Shown here: positions 8,130 through 17,064 of the stretch, piece by piece
How the letters are laid out: each line of letters begins with the position of its first letter
Numbering within the stretch: the stretch's first letter is position 1
Assembly: GCA_948566455.1 (NCBI GenBank)
Contig: CAOYQO010000001.1
Location: forward strand, 157,734-221,733
Source: an uncultured Phocaeicola sp.
Lineage (GTDB): Bacteria > Bacteroidota > Bacteroidia > Bacteroidales > Bacteroidaceae
DNA length: 64,000 nucleotides
Reading direction: 5' to 3'
Program-made: the position numbers and the translations under genes
The notes under the pieces: generated by a model
Databases searched by the model: none
What the model was told of the DNA's origin: nothing
Seen by the model: the letters and a program-made list of their open reading frames with translations, nothing else

Positions 8130-10016
8130 TTATTTTTTTACACAACGTAAGGATGCGAACGCTTCCATCTGCAATTGTCTTTCGGTGATGGCAGTGGTTT
8201 CCTTGCCTTCAAACGGCAACCAGTAAGCCCATGCATAACCACCCGGACAGCCGTTACGTTCGCTTGTCCATAATACGGCTCTTTTTCCGAAGGCAGGATT
8301 ATTGGTGGTAGACTTGTCACCTTTTCCGCCTGCCAAGGGGATGATAAGGTAACGTCCGGTATCTTCTGAAGTAAATTTCACATAGTGTTGCGTTCCTGTT
8401 ACACCGGTCGGGGTAGTCAAGGTTCCTTCGCCAACGTGGAGTGTAGCGGTTATTTTTTCTCCGTTTCCTGCTGTGTAAGTGCTGGGAATTTCCTGCCCTT
8501 TGGGGAGAAGAGAGTTCAGTTCGCTGCGGGTTGGCACACGGTAACCTTCCGGACAAGGCATATGGGTATCGTTTTGCCAGGGTGCGTCGGCAGTCTGGTT
8601 ACCCAGATTGTTTGAGGGGCTATATCCTTGCCAGGGGATATACATATATTTTCGTCCATACTGGAACAAACCACCGATACTGCTGATCCAACCATTATGG
8701 TACATCTTCTCAACAGTAGCACCATCTAAAGGATATACCTGGTCTTCCAGATCCCGGCTGCGTGCATTGAACGCCATCCATATGCTACCGCCCATTTCAA
8801 CTGTTTCAATCTGCTTGTCGCTCGGAGCCACACGAATTTCTACATAATCATAAGAGCCGGTCAGCAAAGCATTTTTTAAATGTACCAGAATTGTATAGCC
8901 CAGTCGGCCATTGCCTTGTGCGGCCACCGATACATTGAATGCCGACACTATGCCTTCTGTTTCTTCAGATACCGACATTTCACTGAGATTCACGCCACTG
9001 CCAGTACCTTCAGTAGCTGATATGTCAATCCGGGTGTCGGAAACAAATGCCAGTTTCATGTCACTGACTCCTGTGGCGGGTACCTCTACTATATTATTTT
9101 CATAATCTACTGTTACTCCTTCCGGTATTTTAGATTGGGAAGCATTAAGCAGGATACGATGCTCCGTATCAGGTTTCCCGATAATCGTTTCGCCTTTTTC
9201 CCAAGGCTTGATTTCGAAGATTCCTTCTACTGTGGCACCTACATTGAGTACTGACAGTTCGTAAACTTTATTGCGTTCTATATTTGGTAATTGCATCTTT
9301 AGCCTGATGGGGATTTTATCGTATGTACCCCGCAGGGTGATATTTACAGGACGCGCACTCTCGAAAATGCGGAATATTCCCTGTTGTTCTCCACCGAAAG
9401 CGGGATCAAATTTCTTTAAGTAACTTACTGTTTTATCTGATGCGGAAGTGTTTTCGATGAACGGATATGTTTCAGCCGGAGCATCCTCTACGATTACTTC
9501 TTTGATTAATGTTTTGCTGTCTGCTGTGGTATTCAGGTCTATACGGGCTACACCGCGTTTCATACCGACGTTGATTTCCTGACTACTGCGTGTTTGGGGA
9601 CTACTTTCTAATTCAACAACTGCAGCCATAAAGTCAGGAGCTGAATTATCGTGCAGTCCTTCGCCGATGGTCATATTGCGGAATTCTTCTTCGGTAATGT
9701 TTCCTTCCTGAACCGGAACTGTCACTCCGGTGAGGAAGTATAGCCGTGCTCCGTTGAGTGCGGAAATGCTGGACTGGCCATTGGATTCGGGAGTCAATTG
9801 TTGCGTTTTGTACAGGTTACCATCGCTGAACTGGAAAACTGACACATCCCGTAGCTCCTCAGAAGAGTCTGAACCGGAAGTCGTAATACCTTTTACCACT
9901 AATGAATAAGTTTGCTGTTTGCCTTCTCCCTCAGACGGTGCATCGTCTGAGCAGGCGCCTAAAAACAACGTTCCGAGCAAGGCGGAAACGATGATCTTTT
10001 TGTAAGGGTGATTCAT
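8130..10016 (-). CDS. Fimbrillin-like lipoprotein with C-terminal FISUMP-like domain
   Basis: This 628-residue lipoprotein has a lipobox LFLGACSD (Cys near 22). An N-terminal fimbrillin-type region (LRDVSVFQFSDGNLYKTQ; GVARIDLNTT) is followed by a middle beta domain. The last 220 residues, with WMAFNARSRD and CPEGYRVPTRSELNSLL, resemble the Fibrobacter succinogenes major paralogous (FISUMP) domain, often found at the end of Bacteroidetes surface proteins. It is the first gene of a two-gene operon with the metzincin lipoprotein. A -7 box lies at 10080-10087. The likely role is a minor or tip component of a cell-surface fimbria; no major pilin gene is next to it. Confidence 0.72.
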   Translation of the reverse strand: MNHPYKKIIVSALLGTLFLGACSDDAPSEGEGKQQTYSLVVKGITTSGSDSSEELRDVSVFQFSDGNLYKTQQLTPESNGQSSISALNGARLYFLTGVTVPVQEGNITEEEFRNMTIGEGLHDNSAPDFMAAVVELESSPQTRSSQEINVGMKRGVARIDLNTTADSKTLIKEVIVEDAPAETYPFIENTSASDKTVSYLKKFDPAFGGEQQGIFRIFESARPVNITLRGTYDKIPIRLKMQLPNIERNKVYELSVLNVGATVEGIFEIKPWEKGETIIGKPDTEHRILLNASQSKIPEGVTVDYENNIVEVPATGVSDMKLAFVSDTRIDISATEGTGSGVNLSEMSVSEETEGIVSAFNVSVAAQGNGRLGYTILVHLKNALLTGSYDYVEIRVAPSDKQIETVEMGGSIWMAFNARSRDLEDQVYPLDGATVEKMYHNGWISSIGGLFQYGRKYMYIPWQGYSPSNNLGNQTADAPWQNDTHMPCPEGYRVPTRSELNSLLPKGQEIPSTYTAGNGEKITATLHVGEGTLTTPTGVTGTQHYVKFTSEDTGRYLIIPLAGGKGDKSTTNNPAFGKRAVLWTSERNGCPGGYAWAYWLPFEGKETTAITERQLQMEAFASLRCVKK

Positions 10017-10053
10017 GTTTTTTGTAAAATGTTATATTGAATATTGATACTTC

Positions 10054-10073
10054 TTTCGGACCTTTTCCGAAAG
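10054..10073 (-). other. Short leader hairpin of the fimbrillin operon
   Basis: TTTCGGA and TCCGAAA arms form a small stem-loop between the predicted transcription start and the ATG at 10016. No T tract follows. It could stabilise or regulate the leader. Confidence 0.4.
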
Positions 10074-10079
10074 CGGGTG

Positions 10080-10087
10080 CAAAAATA
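10080..10087 (-). promoter_or_regulatory. -7 box of the fimbrillin operon
   Basis: TATTTTTG on the minus strand, 64 bp upstream of the lipoprotein start, fits TAnnTTTG. Confidence 0.5.
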
Positions 10088-10162
10088 TATAATTTTTCAA
10101 TATGAGAAATTCTCTTTCCTGTAATCTTCATTACTTTCCTTTTGTAATCTCAACTCTTTTTG

Positions 10163-10170
10163 TATCTTTG
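10163..10170 (+). promoter_or_regulatory. -7 box of the hydBAC operon
   Basis: TATCTTTG lies 26 bp upstream of the ATG at 10196, with a TTTG at 10141-10144 in the -33 position (spacing 18). It shows that an alternative TTG start at 10160 cannot be used. Confidence 0.75.
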
Positions 10171-10195
10171 TTCTCGACCCCAAATCTATTACAAA

Positions 10196-12103
10196 ATGAA
10201 AGTACTAACTATCCATGATCTGAAAACAATCAGGAAAAGGGCAGAAGGCACGCTCTTGCTACGCGAAGAAAGCAATGAGGCGGTTACGGAACAATGCTGT
10301 GGGTTGGCATTGGGAACCGAGCATCTGCAAATCCTGATCTGTGGAGGTACAGGTTGCAAGGCATCCGACAGCCACATCATTGCTGAACGTCTTCAGCAAG
10401 CACTCGAGAAAAATAATATTGCCGACAAGGTGGACATTATCACTACCGGTTGTTTCGGCTTTTGTGAAAAGGGACCTATCGTAAAGATTATCCCTGATAA
10501 CACGTTCTATACCCAGGTGGTGCCTGATGATGCCGACGAGATAGTCGGTGAGCATATCATCGGGGGACGGAAAATAGAACGGCTGCTCTATATCGATCCG
10601 AAGACGGAGAAGACCGTCAGTGACTCCAAGCACATGGATTTCTATCGGAAGCAGATGCGCATCGCTTTGCGTAACTGTGGTTTTATCGATCCCGAAAACA
10701 TTGAGGAATATATTGCACTGGATGGCTATATGGCATTGGCAGATAGTCTGCTCCATAAGAAGCCGGAGGAAGTGATTGACGTGATAAAACGTTCCGGACT
10801 TCGCGGACGCGGTGGCGGTGGTTTCCCCACAGGGAAGAAGTGGGAGTTTGCCCATAAGCAACAGGCTGATATGAAATATGTGGTGTGTAATGCCGATGAA
10901 GGGGATCCCGGTGCCTTTATGGACCGCTCCATCATGGAAGGTGATCCGCACTCCATTGTTGAGGCAATGGCAGTTTGCGGTTATTCCATTGGTTCTCCGA
11001 AAGGACTGGTATATATCCGGGCAGAATATCCGCTTGCCATACAAAGATTGAAAATAGCTATTGCCCAGGCGCGTGAATACGGGCTGCTGGGAAAGAATAT
11101 ATTCGGTACGGATTTCAGTTTTGATATTGAGATACGCTATGGCGCGGGAGCATTCGTATGCGGTGAGGAAACTGCCCTGATCCACTCTATGGAAGGGAAG
11201 CGCGGTGAACCTACCTTGAAGCCTCCTTTCCCTGCCGAAGCCGGTTATCTGGGCAAGCCGACCAATGTGAACAATGTGGAGACACTTGCCAATATTCCTA
11301 TCATTCTGACGAAAGGTGCGGAGTGGTTCGCGTCTATCGGCACGGAACGCTCGAAAGGAACGAAGGTGTTTGCCTTGGCGGGTAAGATTAATAACGTCGG
11401 CTTGATAGAAGTGCCGATGGGTACGACACTGCGTGAGGTGATTTATGAAATTGGCGGTGGCATTAAGGGAGGAAAGAAATTCAAGGCTGTGCAGACAGGT
11501 GGACCTTCGGGAGGATGCCTGACAGAAAAGCACCTGGATACACCGATTGACTTTGACAACTTACTGGCGGAAGGCTCGATGATGGGCTCCGGTGGTATGA
11601 TTGTAATGGATGAAGATGATTGTATGGTTTCTGTGTCACGCTTCTATCTTGATTTTACGGTGGAAGAATCATGTGGAAAATGTACGCCCTGCCGTATTGG
11701 TAACAAACGTCTGCTGGAACTGCTGAACAAGATAACCGAAGGACGAGGCACGATGAAAGATCTGGATGCACTCTCTACATTGGGAAAGGTGATAAAAGAT
11801 ACTGCCTTGTGCGGGCTGGGACAGACTTCACCCAATCCGGTACTGTCTACGCTCAATAACTTTTATGATGAATACGTGGAACATGTGAGGGATAAAACTT
11901 GCCGGGCAAAGCAGTGCAAATCATTACTGACTTATACTATTAATCCGGAACTGTGTATTGGTTGCCATCTTTGCTTTAAACATTGTCCGGCGGATGCCAT
12001 TCTGGGTGATGTGCGCAAACCGCATGTCATCAATCCGGACAAGTGCATCAAGTGCGGCATGTGCATGGCACGCTGTAAATTCAAAGCAATCAATGTAGTT
12101 TAA
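10196..12103 (+). CDS. hydB: NADH-binding flavoprotein subunit of trimeric [FeFe] hydrogenase (NuoF-like)
   Basis: This subunit oxidises or reduces NAD(H) through FMN and passes electrons to the hydrogenase subunit. In order: a thioredoxin-like [2Fe-2S] domain (GGTGCKAS and TTGCFGFCEKG), the FMN/NADH-binding NuoF core (GLRGRGGGGFPTGKKW, GAGAFVCGEETALI), the SESCGKCTPC-type [4Fe-4S] site (CGKCTPCRIG near 506) and a C-terminal two-[4Fe-4S] ferredoxin domain (CIGCHLCFKHC, CIKCGMCMARC). Length and domain order match HydB of the electron-bifurcating HydABC type. The start was set at the ATG after the promoter. hydA follows by 20 bp. The complex is expected in the cytoplasm, coupling NADH and ferredoxin to H2; bifurcation itself is inferred from the family. 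Confidence 0.93.
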   Translation: MKVLTIHDLKTIRKRAEGTLLLREESNEAVTEQCCGLALGTEHLQILICGGTGCKASDSHIIAERLQQALEKNNIADKVDIITTGCFGFCEKGPIVKIIPDNTFYTQVVPDDADEIVGEHIIGGRKIERLLYIDPKTEKTVSDSKHMDFYRKQMRIALRNCGFIDPENIEEYIALDGYMALADSLLHKKPEEVIDVIKRSGLRGRGGGGFPTGKKWEFAHKQQADMKYVVCNADEGDPGAFMDRSIMEGDPHSIVEAMAVCGYSIGSPKGLVYIRAEYPLAIQRLKIAIAQAREYGLLGKNIFGTDFSFDIEIRYGAGAFVCGEETALIHSMEGKRGEPTLKPPFPAEAGYLGKPTNVNNVETLANIPIILTKGAEWFASIGTERSKGTKVFALAGKINNVGLIEVPMGTTLREVIYEIGGGIKGGKKFKAVQTGGPSGGCLTEKHLDTPIDFDNLLAEGSMMGSGGMIVMDEDDCMVSVSRFYLDFTVEESCGKCTPCRIGNKRLLELLNKITEGRGTMKDLDALSTLGKVIKDTALCGLGQTSPNPVLSTLNNFYDEYVEHVRDKTCRAKQCKSLLTYTINPELCIGCHLCFKHCPADAILGDVRKPHVINPDKCIKCGMCMARCKFKAINVV

Positions 12104-12123
12104 GGGAACTAAACTGAAAGAAA

Positions 12124-13890
12124 ATGGAAGAAAAACAAATAACCCTGCAAATAGACCGCCATTATATTACCGTGCCCGAAGGCTCGACTATATTGGAAGC
12201 CGCACGGAAAATCGGTATAGATATACCTACCCTTTGTCATATTGATTTGAAGGGTACTTGCGTTAAGAATAATCCGGCTTCGTGCCGTATCTGTGTCGTG
12301 GAGGTGGAAGGACGTCGTAATCTGGCTCCCGCCTGTGCTACCCGTTGTACAGAAGGAATGGTGGTGCGCACCAGTACCCTGCGCGTGATGAATGCCCGCA
12401 AGGTAGTAGCTGAACTGATACTTTCGGATCATCCGAATGATTGCCTTACCTGTCCGAAGTGCGGCAACTGTGAGTTGCAGACTTTGGCGCTGCGTTTCAA
12501 TATCCGGCGGATGCCTTATAATGGTGGGGAGCTTTCGCCTCGTAAGCGTGAAGTAACTTCGTCCATTGTGCGGAATATGGATAAGTGTATATTCTGCCGC
12601 CGTTGCGAGAGTGTATGCAATGAAGTACAGACAGTAGGTGCCTTGGGAGCTATTCGCCGTGGTTTCAATACTACGATTGCTCCGGCTTTCGATAAGATGA
12701 TGAGTGACAGTGAATGTACTTATTGCGGACAATGTGTAGCTGTTTGTCCGGTAGGGGCATTGACAGAACGCGATCATACCAACCGCCTGTTGCTGGATTT
12801 GGAAAATCCGGATAAGGTAGTCATTGTACAGACAGCTCCGGCCGTTCGTGCGGCTCTGGGAGAAGAATTCGGGCTGCCTGCAGGGACATTGGTAACGGGA
12901 AAGATGGTGTACGCTCTTCGCGAATTGGGTTTCGATTATGTATTTGATACAGACTTTGCCGCCGACCTTACCATCATGGAAGAAGGTGCCGAGATATTGA
13001 ATCGCCTGACGCGTTATATGAATGGGGATAAATCTGTTCGTCTGCCTATCCTGACTTCCTGTTGTCCGGCATGGGTGAATTTCTTTGAACATCATTTTCC
13101 CGATATGCTTGATATTCCTTCTACGGCACGCTCGCCGCAGCAGATGTTTGGTAGCATTGCCAAGACATTCTGGGCGGAGAAGATGGGCATTCCGCGTGAA
13201 AAGCTGGTAGTGGTATCTATTATGCCTTGTCTGGCGAAGAAGTATGAGTGCGACCGTAATGAATTTAAGACAGATGGCAGTCCGGATGTGGATTATTCTA
13301 TTTCCACTCGTGAGTTGGCACGACTTATCAGACGAGCTAACGTCGGTTTTACACTACTGACGGATAAGGAGTTTGATCATCCGATGGGAGCTTCAACAGG
13401 TGCCGGTGTCATCTTCGGAACGACCGGTGGTGTGATGGAAGCGGCATTGCGTTCGGTTTATGAGATTTATACCGGGCGGACATTGGAGAATGTGAACTTC
13501 GAACAGGTGCGTGGTCTGGCCGGTGTGCGCCGTGCGACGATTGATCTGGATGGTTTTGAACTGAAGGTGGGTATTGCTCATGGTCTGGGTAATGCGCGTC
13601 AATTGTTGGAAGATATTCGCCATGGGCGGAATGAGTATCATGTGATTGAGATTATGGCATGTCCGGGTGGCTGTATCGGTGGTGGCGGACAACCGTTGCA
13701 TCATGGCAACTCGGAAGTGCTGTATGCACGTGCCAATGCACTGTATCGGGAAGATGCACAGAAGCCTTTGCGCAAGTCGCATGAGAATCCGTACATCAAG
13801 ACGTTGTACGAGGAATATCTGGGCAAACCGCTGAGTGAGACTGCAGAACGGTTGCTGCATACGCATTATTTCAATAAGGCGATTGATTAA
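12124..13890 (+). CDS. hydA: Catalytic subunit of trimeric [FeFe] hydrogenase
   Basis: This 588-residue protein carries the H-cluster that makes or oxidises H2. The N-terminal [2Fe-2S] domain (CVKNNPASCRICVVEVEG) is followed by a His-ligated cluster (LSDHPNDCLTCPKCGNC), two [4Fe-4S] clusters (CIFCRRCESVC, CTYCGQCVAVC) and the H-domain. The three H-cluster signatures are TSCCPAW near 319, MPCLAKKYECDR near 374 and MACPGGCIGGGG near 511. It lacks the extra C-terminal [2Fe-2S] domain seen in some HydA proteins. It lies between hydB and hydC, with 20-bp spacing on both sides, so one transcript is likely. Maturation needs hydE, hydG and hydF just downstream on the other strand. Confidence 0.95.
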   Translation: MEEKQITLQIDRHYITVPEGSTILEAARKIGIDIPTLCHIDLKGTCVKNNPASCRICVVEVEGRRNLAPACATRCTEGMVVRTSTLRVMNARKVVAELILSDHPNDCLTCPKCGNCELQTLALRFNIRRMPYNGGELSPRKREVTSSIVRNMDKCIFCRRCESVCNEVQTVGALGAIRRGFNTTIAPAFDKMMSDSECTYCGQCVAVCPVGALTERDHTNRLLLDLENPDKVVIVQTAPAVRAALGEEFGLPAGTLVTGKMVYALRELGFDYVFDTDFAADLTIMEEGAEILNRLTRYMNGDKSVRLPILTSCCPAWVNFFEHHFPDMLDIPSTARSPQQMFGSIAKTFWAEKMGIPREKLVVVSIMPCLAKKYECDRNEFKTDGSPDVDYSISTRELARLIRRANVGFTLLTDKEFDHPMGASTGAGVIFGTTGGVMEAALRSVYEIYTGRTLENVNFEQVRGLAGVRRATIDLDGFELKVGIAHGLGNARQLLEDIRHGRNEYHVIEIMACPGGCIGGGGQPLHHGNSEVLYARANALYREDAQKPLRKSHENPYIKTLYEEYLGKPLSETAERLLHTHYFNKAID

Positions 13891-13910
13891 CTTATTAAAA
13901 CGGAGAAACT

Positions 13911-14387
13911 ATGTCAGATATCAAATTAGCCTGTGACGTTGCCGAACAAGTGCGTGCTATTTGTGACAAGCATGGCAACCAGCCGGGCGAACTTATCAAT
14001 ATACTTCATGAAGCGCAGCATCTGCACGGCTATCTGCCGGAAGAGATGCAGCGCCTGATTGCTGCAAAGCTGAATGTTCCGGTGTCGCGTGTGTATGGTG
14101 TGGTAACATTCTATACTTTCTTTACGATGACTCCTAAAGGTAAACATCCTATTTCGGTGTGTATGGGAACGGCGTGCTACGTACGTGGTTCGGAGAAATT
14201 GCTTGAGGAATTCAAGCGTGTGCTGGGCATCGAAGTCGGAGAAACGACACCGGACGGGAAGTTTTCACTCGATTGTCTGCGTTGCGTAGGAGCGTGTGGA
14301 CTGGCGCCCGTAGTGATGATTGGAGAGAAGGTGTACGGGAGGCTTCAGGCGGTGGATGTGAAGAAAGTGCTGGAGGAACTGGAGTAG
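13911..14387 (+). CDS. hydC: [2Fe-2S] thioredoxin-like subunit of trimeric hydrogenase (NuoE-like)
   Basis: This 158-residue NuoE-type subunit has a helical N-terminus (HLHGYLPEEMQRLIA) and a thioredoxin-like [2Fe-2S] domain. The cluster cysteines are CMGTACY near 81 and CLRCVGACGLAPV near 123. It transfers electrons within the HydABC complex. The gene order here is flavoprotein, catalytic subunit, small subunit. It is the last gene of the operon; its stop is 9 bp from the converging hydF stop, with no room for a classic terminator between them. Confidence 0.93.
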   Translation: MSDIKLACDVAEQVRAICDKHGNQPGELINILHEAQHLHGYLPEEMQRLIAAKLNVPVSRVYGVVTFYTFFTMTPKGKHPISVCMGTACYVRGSEKLLEEFKRVLGIEVGETTPDGKFSLDCLRCVGACGLAPVVMIGEKVYGRLQAVDVKKVLEELE

Positions 14388-14396
14388 AGTGGCTCA

Positions 14397-15578
14397 TTAT
14401 TTTTCTATTTTGTCTAGTATTCCACTGATGTAGGCAATTGCTACCCCATAATTTGTCATGGGAACTTTTTGCATCCGTGCCTGTTCAATGCGACTCAGTA
14501 CATACTTTCTATTGAACATACAGGCGCCACAGTGGATAATCAAATTGTATGGGGATAAATCTTCTGGAAAATCATTTCCGGAGACAATATCTATCTGCAA
14601 TCCTTCACCTGTTCGCTTACGCAGCAGGTGGGGGATTTTTACTCTGCCTATATCTTCTGTCAGTGGAGCATGGGTACAGGCCTCGGCTATCAATACGCGG
14701 GATTGTTCCGTTAGTCGGTCGATGGCGAATGCACTTTCTACACAATAGTGTAAATCTCCCTTGTATCCGGCAAAGAGCACGGAGAAAGAAGTGAGCCGGC
14801 TTTCAGCCGGTTTTTGTTCGTATACGGTGTGGAATACTTGCGAATCTGTGATAATTAATTTGGGGGGATTAGCAAGTGCGCACAATGTGTCTTTCAACTT
14901 ATCTGTGGTACAACTCATGATCAGGCATTTCTTGTCCAGAAGTTCGCGGATTGTCTGTACTTGGGGAAGGATAAGTCGTCCTTTAGGTGCCTGAAGGTCC
15001 TGGGGCATGACTAACACTACTACATCACCTTCTGCTACGAGGTTCCCGGTGATGGTTTGTTCTCCGAAATCGGCAGGTAACTTTTCCAGAATGGCGCGGT
15101 GGATGGCTTCGATACCTGTGCCGTCTTTGGCACTGATGATGATGGGAGGCTGTCCGCAACTTGCTTTTATCTGTTCTGCCAGCTCTGTCGTATTGGGGCG
15201 TGCGTCAGCTTTGTTCAGAAGCAATATGACAGGGATGCCTCGTTCCTTCAATCGTTGAAGCCATTCCTGTTCCTGTGCGTCTCCGGTTTCACAAAGCAAC
15301 AGGGCGATATCGGTTTTTCCGATTATTTTCAAGGTGCATTCTACGCGCATTTCTCCCAGCTCGCCTTCGTCATCGAAGCCCGGAGTGTCAATAAGCAGAC
15401 ACGGACCGAGTGGATGAATTTCCATTGCTTTTGTCACAGGATCAGTAGTAGTGCCGGGAGTGGGGGAGACTATAACGGTATCTTGCCCTGTCAAGGCATT
15501 GACAAGGCTGGATTTTCCACTGTTTCGCCGTCCGAAGAGGGCGATGTGCAGGCGGTTGGCATTAGGAGTCTGATTCAT
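14397..15578 (-). CDS. hydF: [FeFe] hydrogenase maturation GTPase HydF
   Basis: HydF is the scaffold on which the diiron subcluster is assembled before delivery to HydA. The G domain shows GRRNSGKSSLVNAL (P-loop), SPTPGTTTDP, DTPGFDD and NKAD. The C-terminal cluster-binding part has ACTHAPL and HCGACMFNRKYV, the Cys/His set that binds a [4Fe-4S] cluster. It is the third gene of the hydE-hydG-hydF unit (gap 32 bp from hydG). An in-frame TTG at 15587 lies three codons upstream; the ATG at 15578 is the likelier start. The length (393 residues) is normal. Confidence 0.95.
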   Translation of the reverse strand: MNQTPNANRLHIALFGRRNSGKSSLVNALTGQDTVIVSPTPGTTTDPVTKAMEIHPLGPCLLIDTPGFDDEGELGEMRVECTLKIIGKTDIALLLCETGDAQEQEWLQRLKERGIPVILLLNKADARPNTTELAEQIKASCGQPPIIISAKDGTGIEAIHRAILEKLPADFGEQTITGNLVAEGDVVVLVMPQDLQAPKGRLILPQVQTIRELLDKKCLIMSCTTDKLKDTLCALANPPKLIITDSQVFHTVYEQKPAESRLTSFSVLFAGYKGDLHYCVESAFAIDRLTEQSRVLIAEACTHAPLTEDIGRVKIPHLLRKRTGEGLQIDIVSGNDFPEDLSPYNLIIHCGACMFNRKYVLSRIEQARMQKVPMTNYGVAIAYISGILDKIEK

Positions 15579-15619
15579 TAGTCTCAATATTAAGGGGTTA
15601 ATAAATTATCATTTTCTTT

Positions 15620-17038
15620 TTAAAATCTGAAATCTCTTTTCCCTTCCTCTATCTCATGCAGGTTTCGCAGAGCTATTTCCCGGATTTTCGGATTCGGGAT
15701 GCGTTCCATCTCTTCATGAATGAGGCGGATACCTTTCTCCCGGGTTTCGGGTGAAGCGTAATCTTCCAGATATTCTTTCAGAGTCATCAAGGCATTGGGC
15801 TGACAGCAATTTGCTATCTGTCCCCGCTTGACAAGAGACATGAAACGGTCACCCGTCCGACCTTCACGATAACAAGCCGTACAGAAACTGGGGATATGTC
15901 CCAGATCGAGCAGCCAGTTTACTACTTCATCCAGTGTGCGGCGGTCGCTGATATCGAATTGGGCCGAGTTCTCTTCTTTCGTTTCTGGTACGGCATATCC
16001 GCCTACGCTGGTACGTGAACCGCCACTGATTTGTGAAATACCTAATTCCAATACCTTACGTCGTACAGCTTCCGATTCACGGGTGGAAATGATCATTCCG
16101 GTGTAAGGCACTGCAATGCGGATTACCGCAACGAGGCGGCAGAACATTTCATCAGAAATGGCATTGGGGAAATCTTTTGTTTCAATATCATCCGCTGGAC
16201 AGATACGGGGTACACTGATCGTATGCGGTCCGACACCGAATGCAGCTTCCAGATGTTCGGCATGCATCAATAATCCTACGAAATCGTATCGATAGGTATT
16301 CAACCCGAATAATACACCTATACCTACATCGTCGATACCACCTTCCATGGCACGGTCCATAGCTTCGGTGTGATAGGAATACTTGCTTTTAGGACCTGTG
16401 GGGTGCAGGGTCTCGTAATTCCCCTTGTGATAGGTTTCCTGGAAAAGAATGTAAGTACCGATACCTGCATCTCTCAGTCGACGATAGTTCTCTACCGTTG
16501 TAGCGGCAATATTCACGTTTACCCGCCGGATAGCACCATTCTTATGATGAATACCATAGATGGTCTGAATAGATTCCAGAATATAATCGATGGGGTTACG
16601 TAGTGGGTCTTCGCCGGCTTCCAGTGCCAGACGTTTGTGTCCCATATCCTGCAAGGCAATCACTTCCCGGCGTATTTCTTCTTGTGATAATTTCTTGCGG
16701 GCGATAGTGCGGTTCTTTGCATGATAGGGGCAGTAAACGCATCCGTTCACACAATAATTGGAAAGGTATAACGGGGCGAACATTACGATGCGGTTGCCAT
16801 ATAGTTTTTGCTTAATTTCCCGTGCCAGATGGAAGATGCGTTCCGTCAGGTCGGGCTGGCCGCATTCTAACAGTAGAGCGGCTTCACGATGGGACAAACC
16901 TTTGCATGAGGCTGCCTTTTCGAGCAGACTCTCAATGAGGGCACGGTTGTCTTTATTGGTACGGGCATAGTCCAGCGTATCCAGTATCTCCGGGTGATCG
17001 ATGAACTCTTCTGCCTGTTTTGAACTTACATTATACAC
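15620..17038 (-). CDS. hydG: [FeFe] hydrogenase maturation radical SAM protein HydG
   Basis: HydG cleaves tyrosine to supply the CO and CN ligands of the H-cluster. The radical SAM motif is NYCVNGCVYCPYH (Cx3Cx2C) near residue 98. The C-terminal region holds the second cluster site CTACYREG and, 22 residues on, ANCCQPNAL. Length (472) fits. The start codon is GTG at 17038, followed by TATAATGTAAG. It lies 26 bp downstream of hydE and is probably cotranscribed. ThiH (tyrosine lyase of thiamine synthesis) is a close relative, but the C-terminal cluster motif and the context decide for HydG. Confidence 0.95.
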   Translation of the reverse strand: MYNVSSKQAEEFIDHPEILDTLDYARTNKDNRALIESLLEKAASCKGLSHREAALLLECGQPDLTERIFHLAREIKQKLYGNRIVMFAPLYLSNYCVNGCVYCPYHAKNRTIARKKLSQEEIRREVIALQDMGHKRLALEAGEDPLRNPIDYILESIQTIYGIHHKNGAIRRVNVNIAATTVENYRRLRDAGIGTYILFQETYHKGNYETLHPTGPKSKYSYHTEAMDRAMEGGIDDVGIGVLFGLNTYRYDFVGLLMHAEHLEAAFGVGPHTISVPRICPADDIETKDFPNAISDEMFCRLVAVIRIAVPYTGMIISTRESEAVRRKVLELGISQISGGSRTSVGGYAVPETKEENSAQFDISDRRTLDEVVNWLLDLGHIPSFCTACYREGRTGDRFMSLVKRGQIANCCQPNALMTLKEYLEDYASPETREKGIRLIHEEMERIPNPKIREIALRNLHEIEEGKRDFRF

Positions 17039-17064
17039 GTTTTTTAGTGATTAGGGGTGAGTGA

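Noticed and set aside
10259..11533. 424-codon open frame antisense to hydB
   Set aside because: It is fully inside the strongly conserved hydB gene on the other strand and has no recognisable product; it arises from codon use of the sense gene.
12109..13095. 328-codon open frame antisense to hydA
   Set aside because: Same reason: the sense strand codes a complete hydrogenase with all cluster motifs.
15620..17038. ThiH tyrosine lyase of thiamine synthesis
   Set aside because: The C-terminal second cluster motif and the place between hydE and hydF show HydG.
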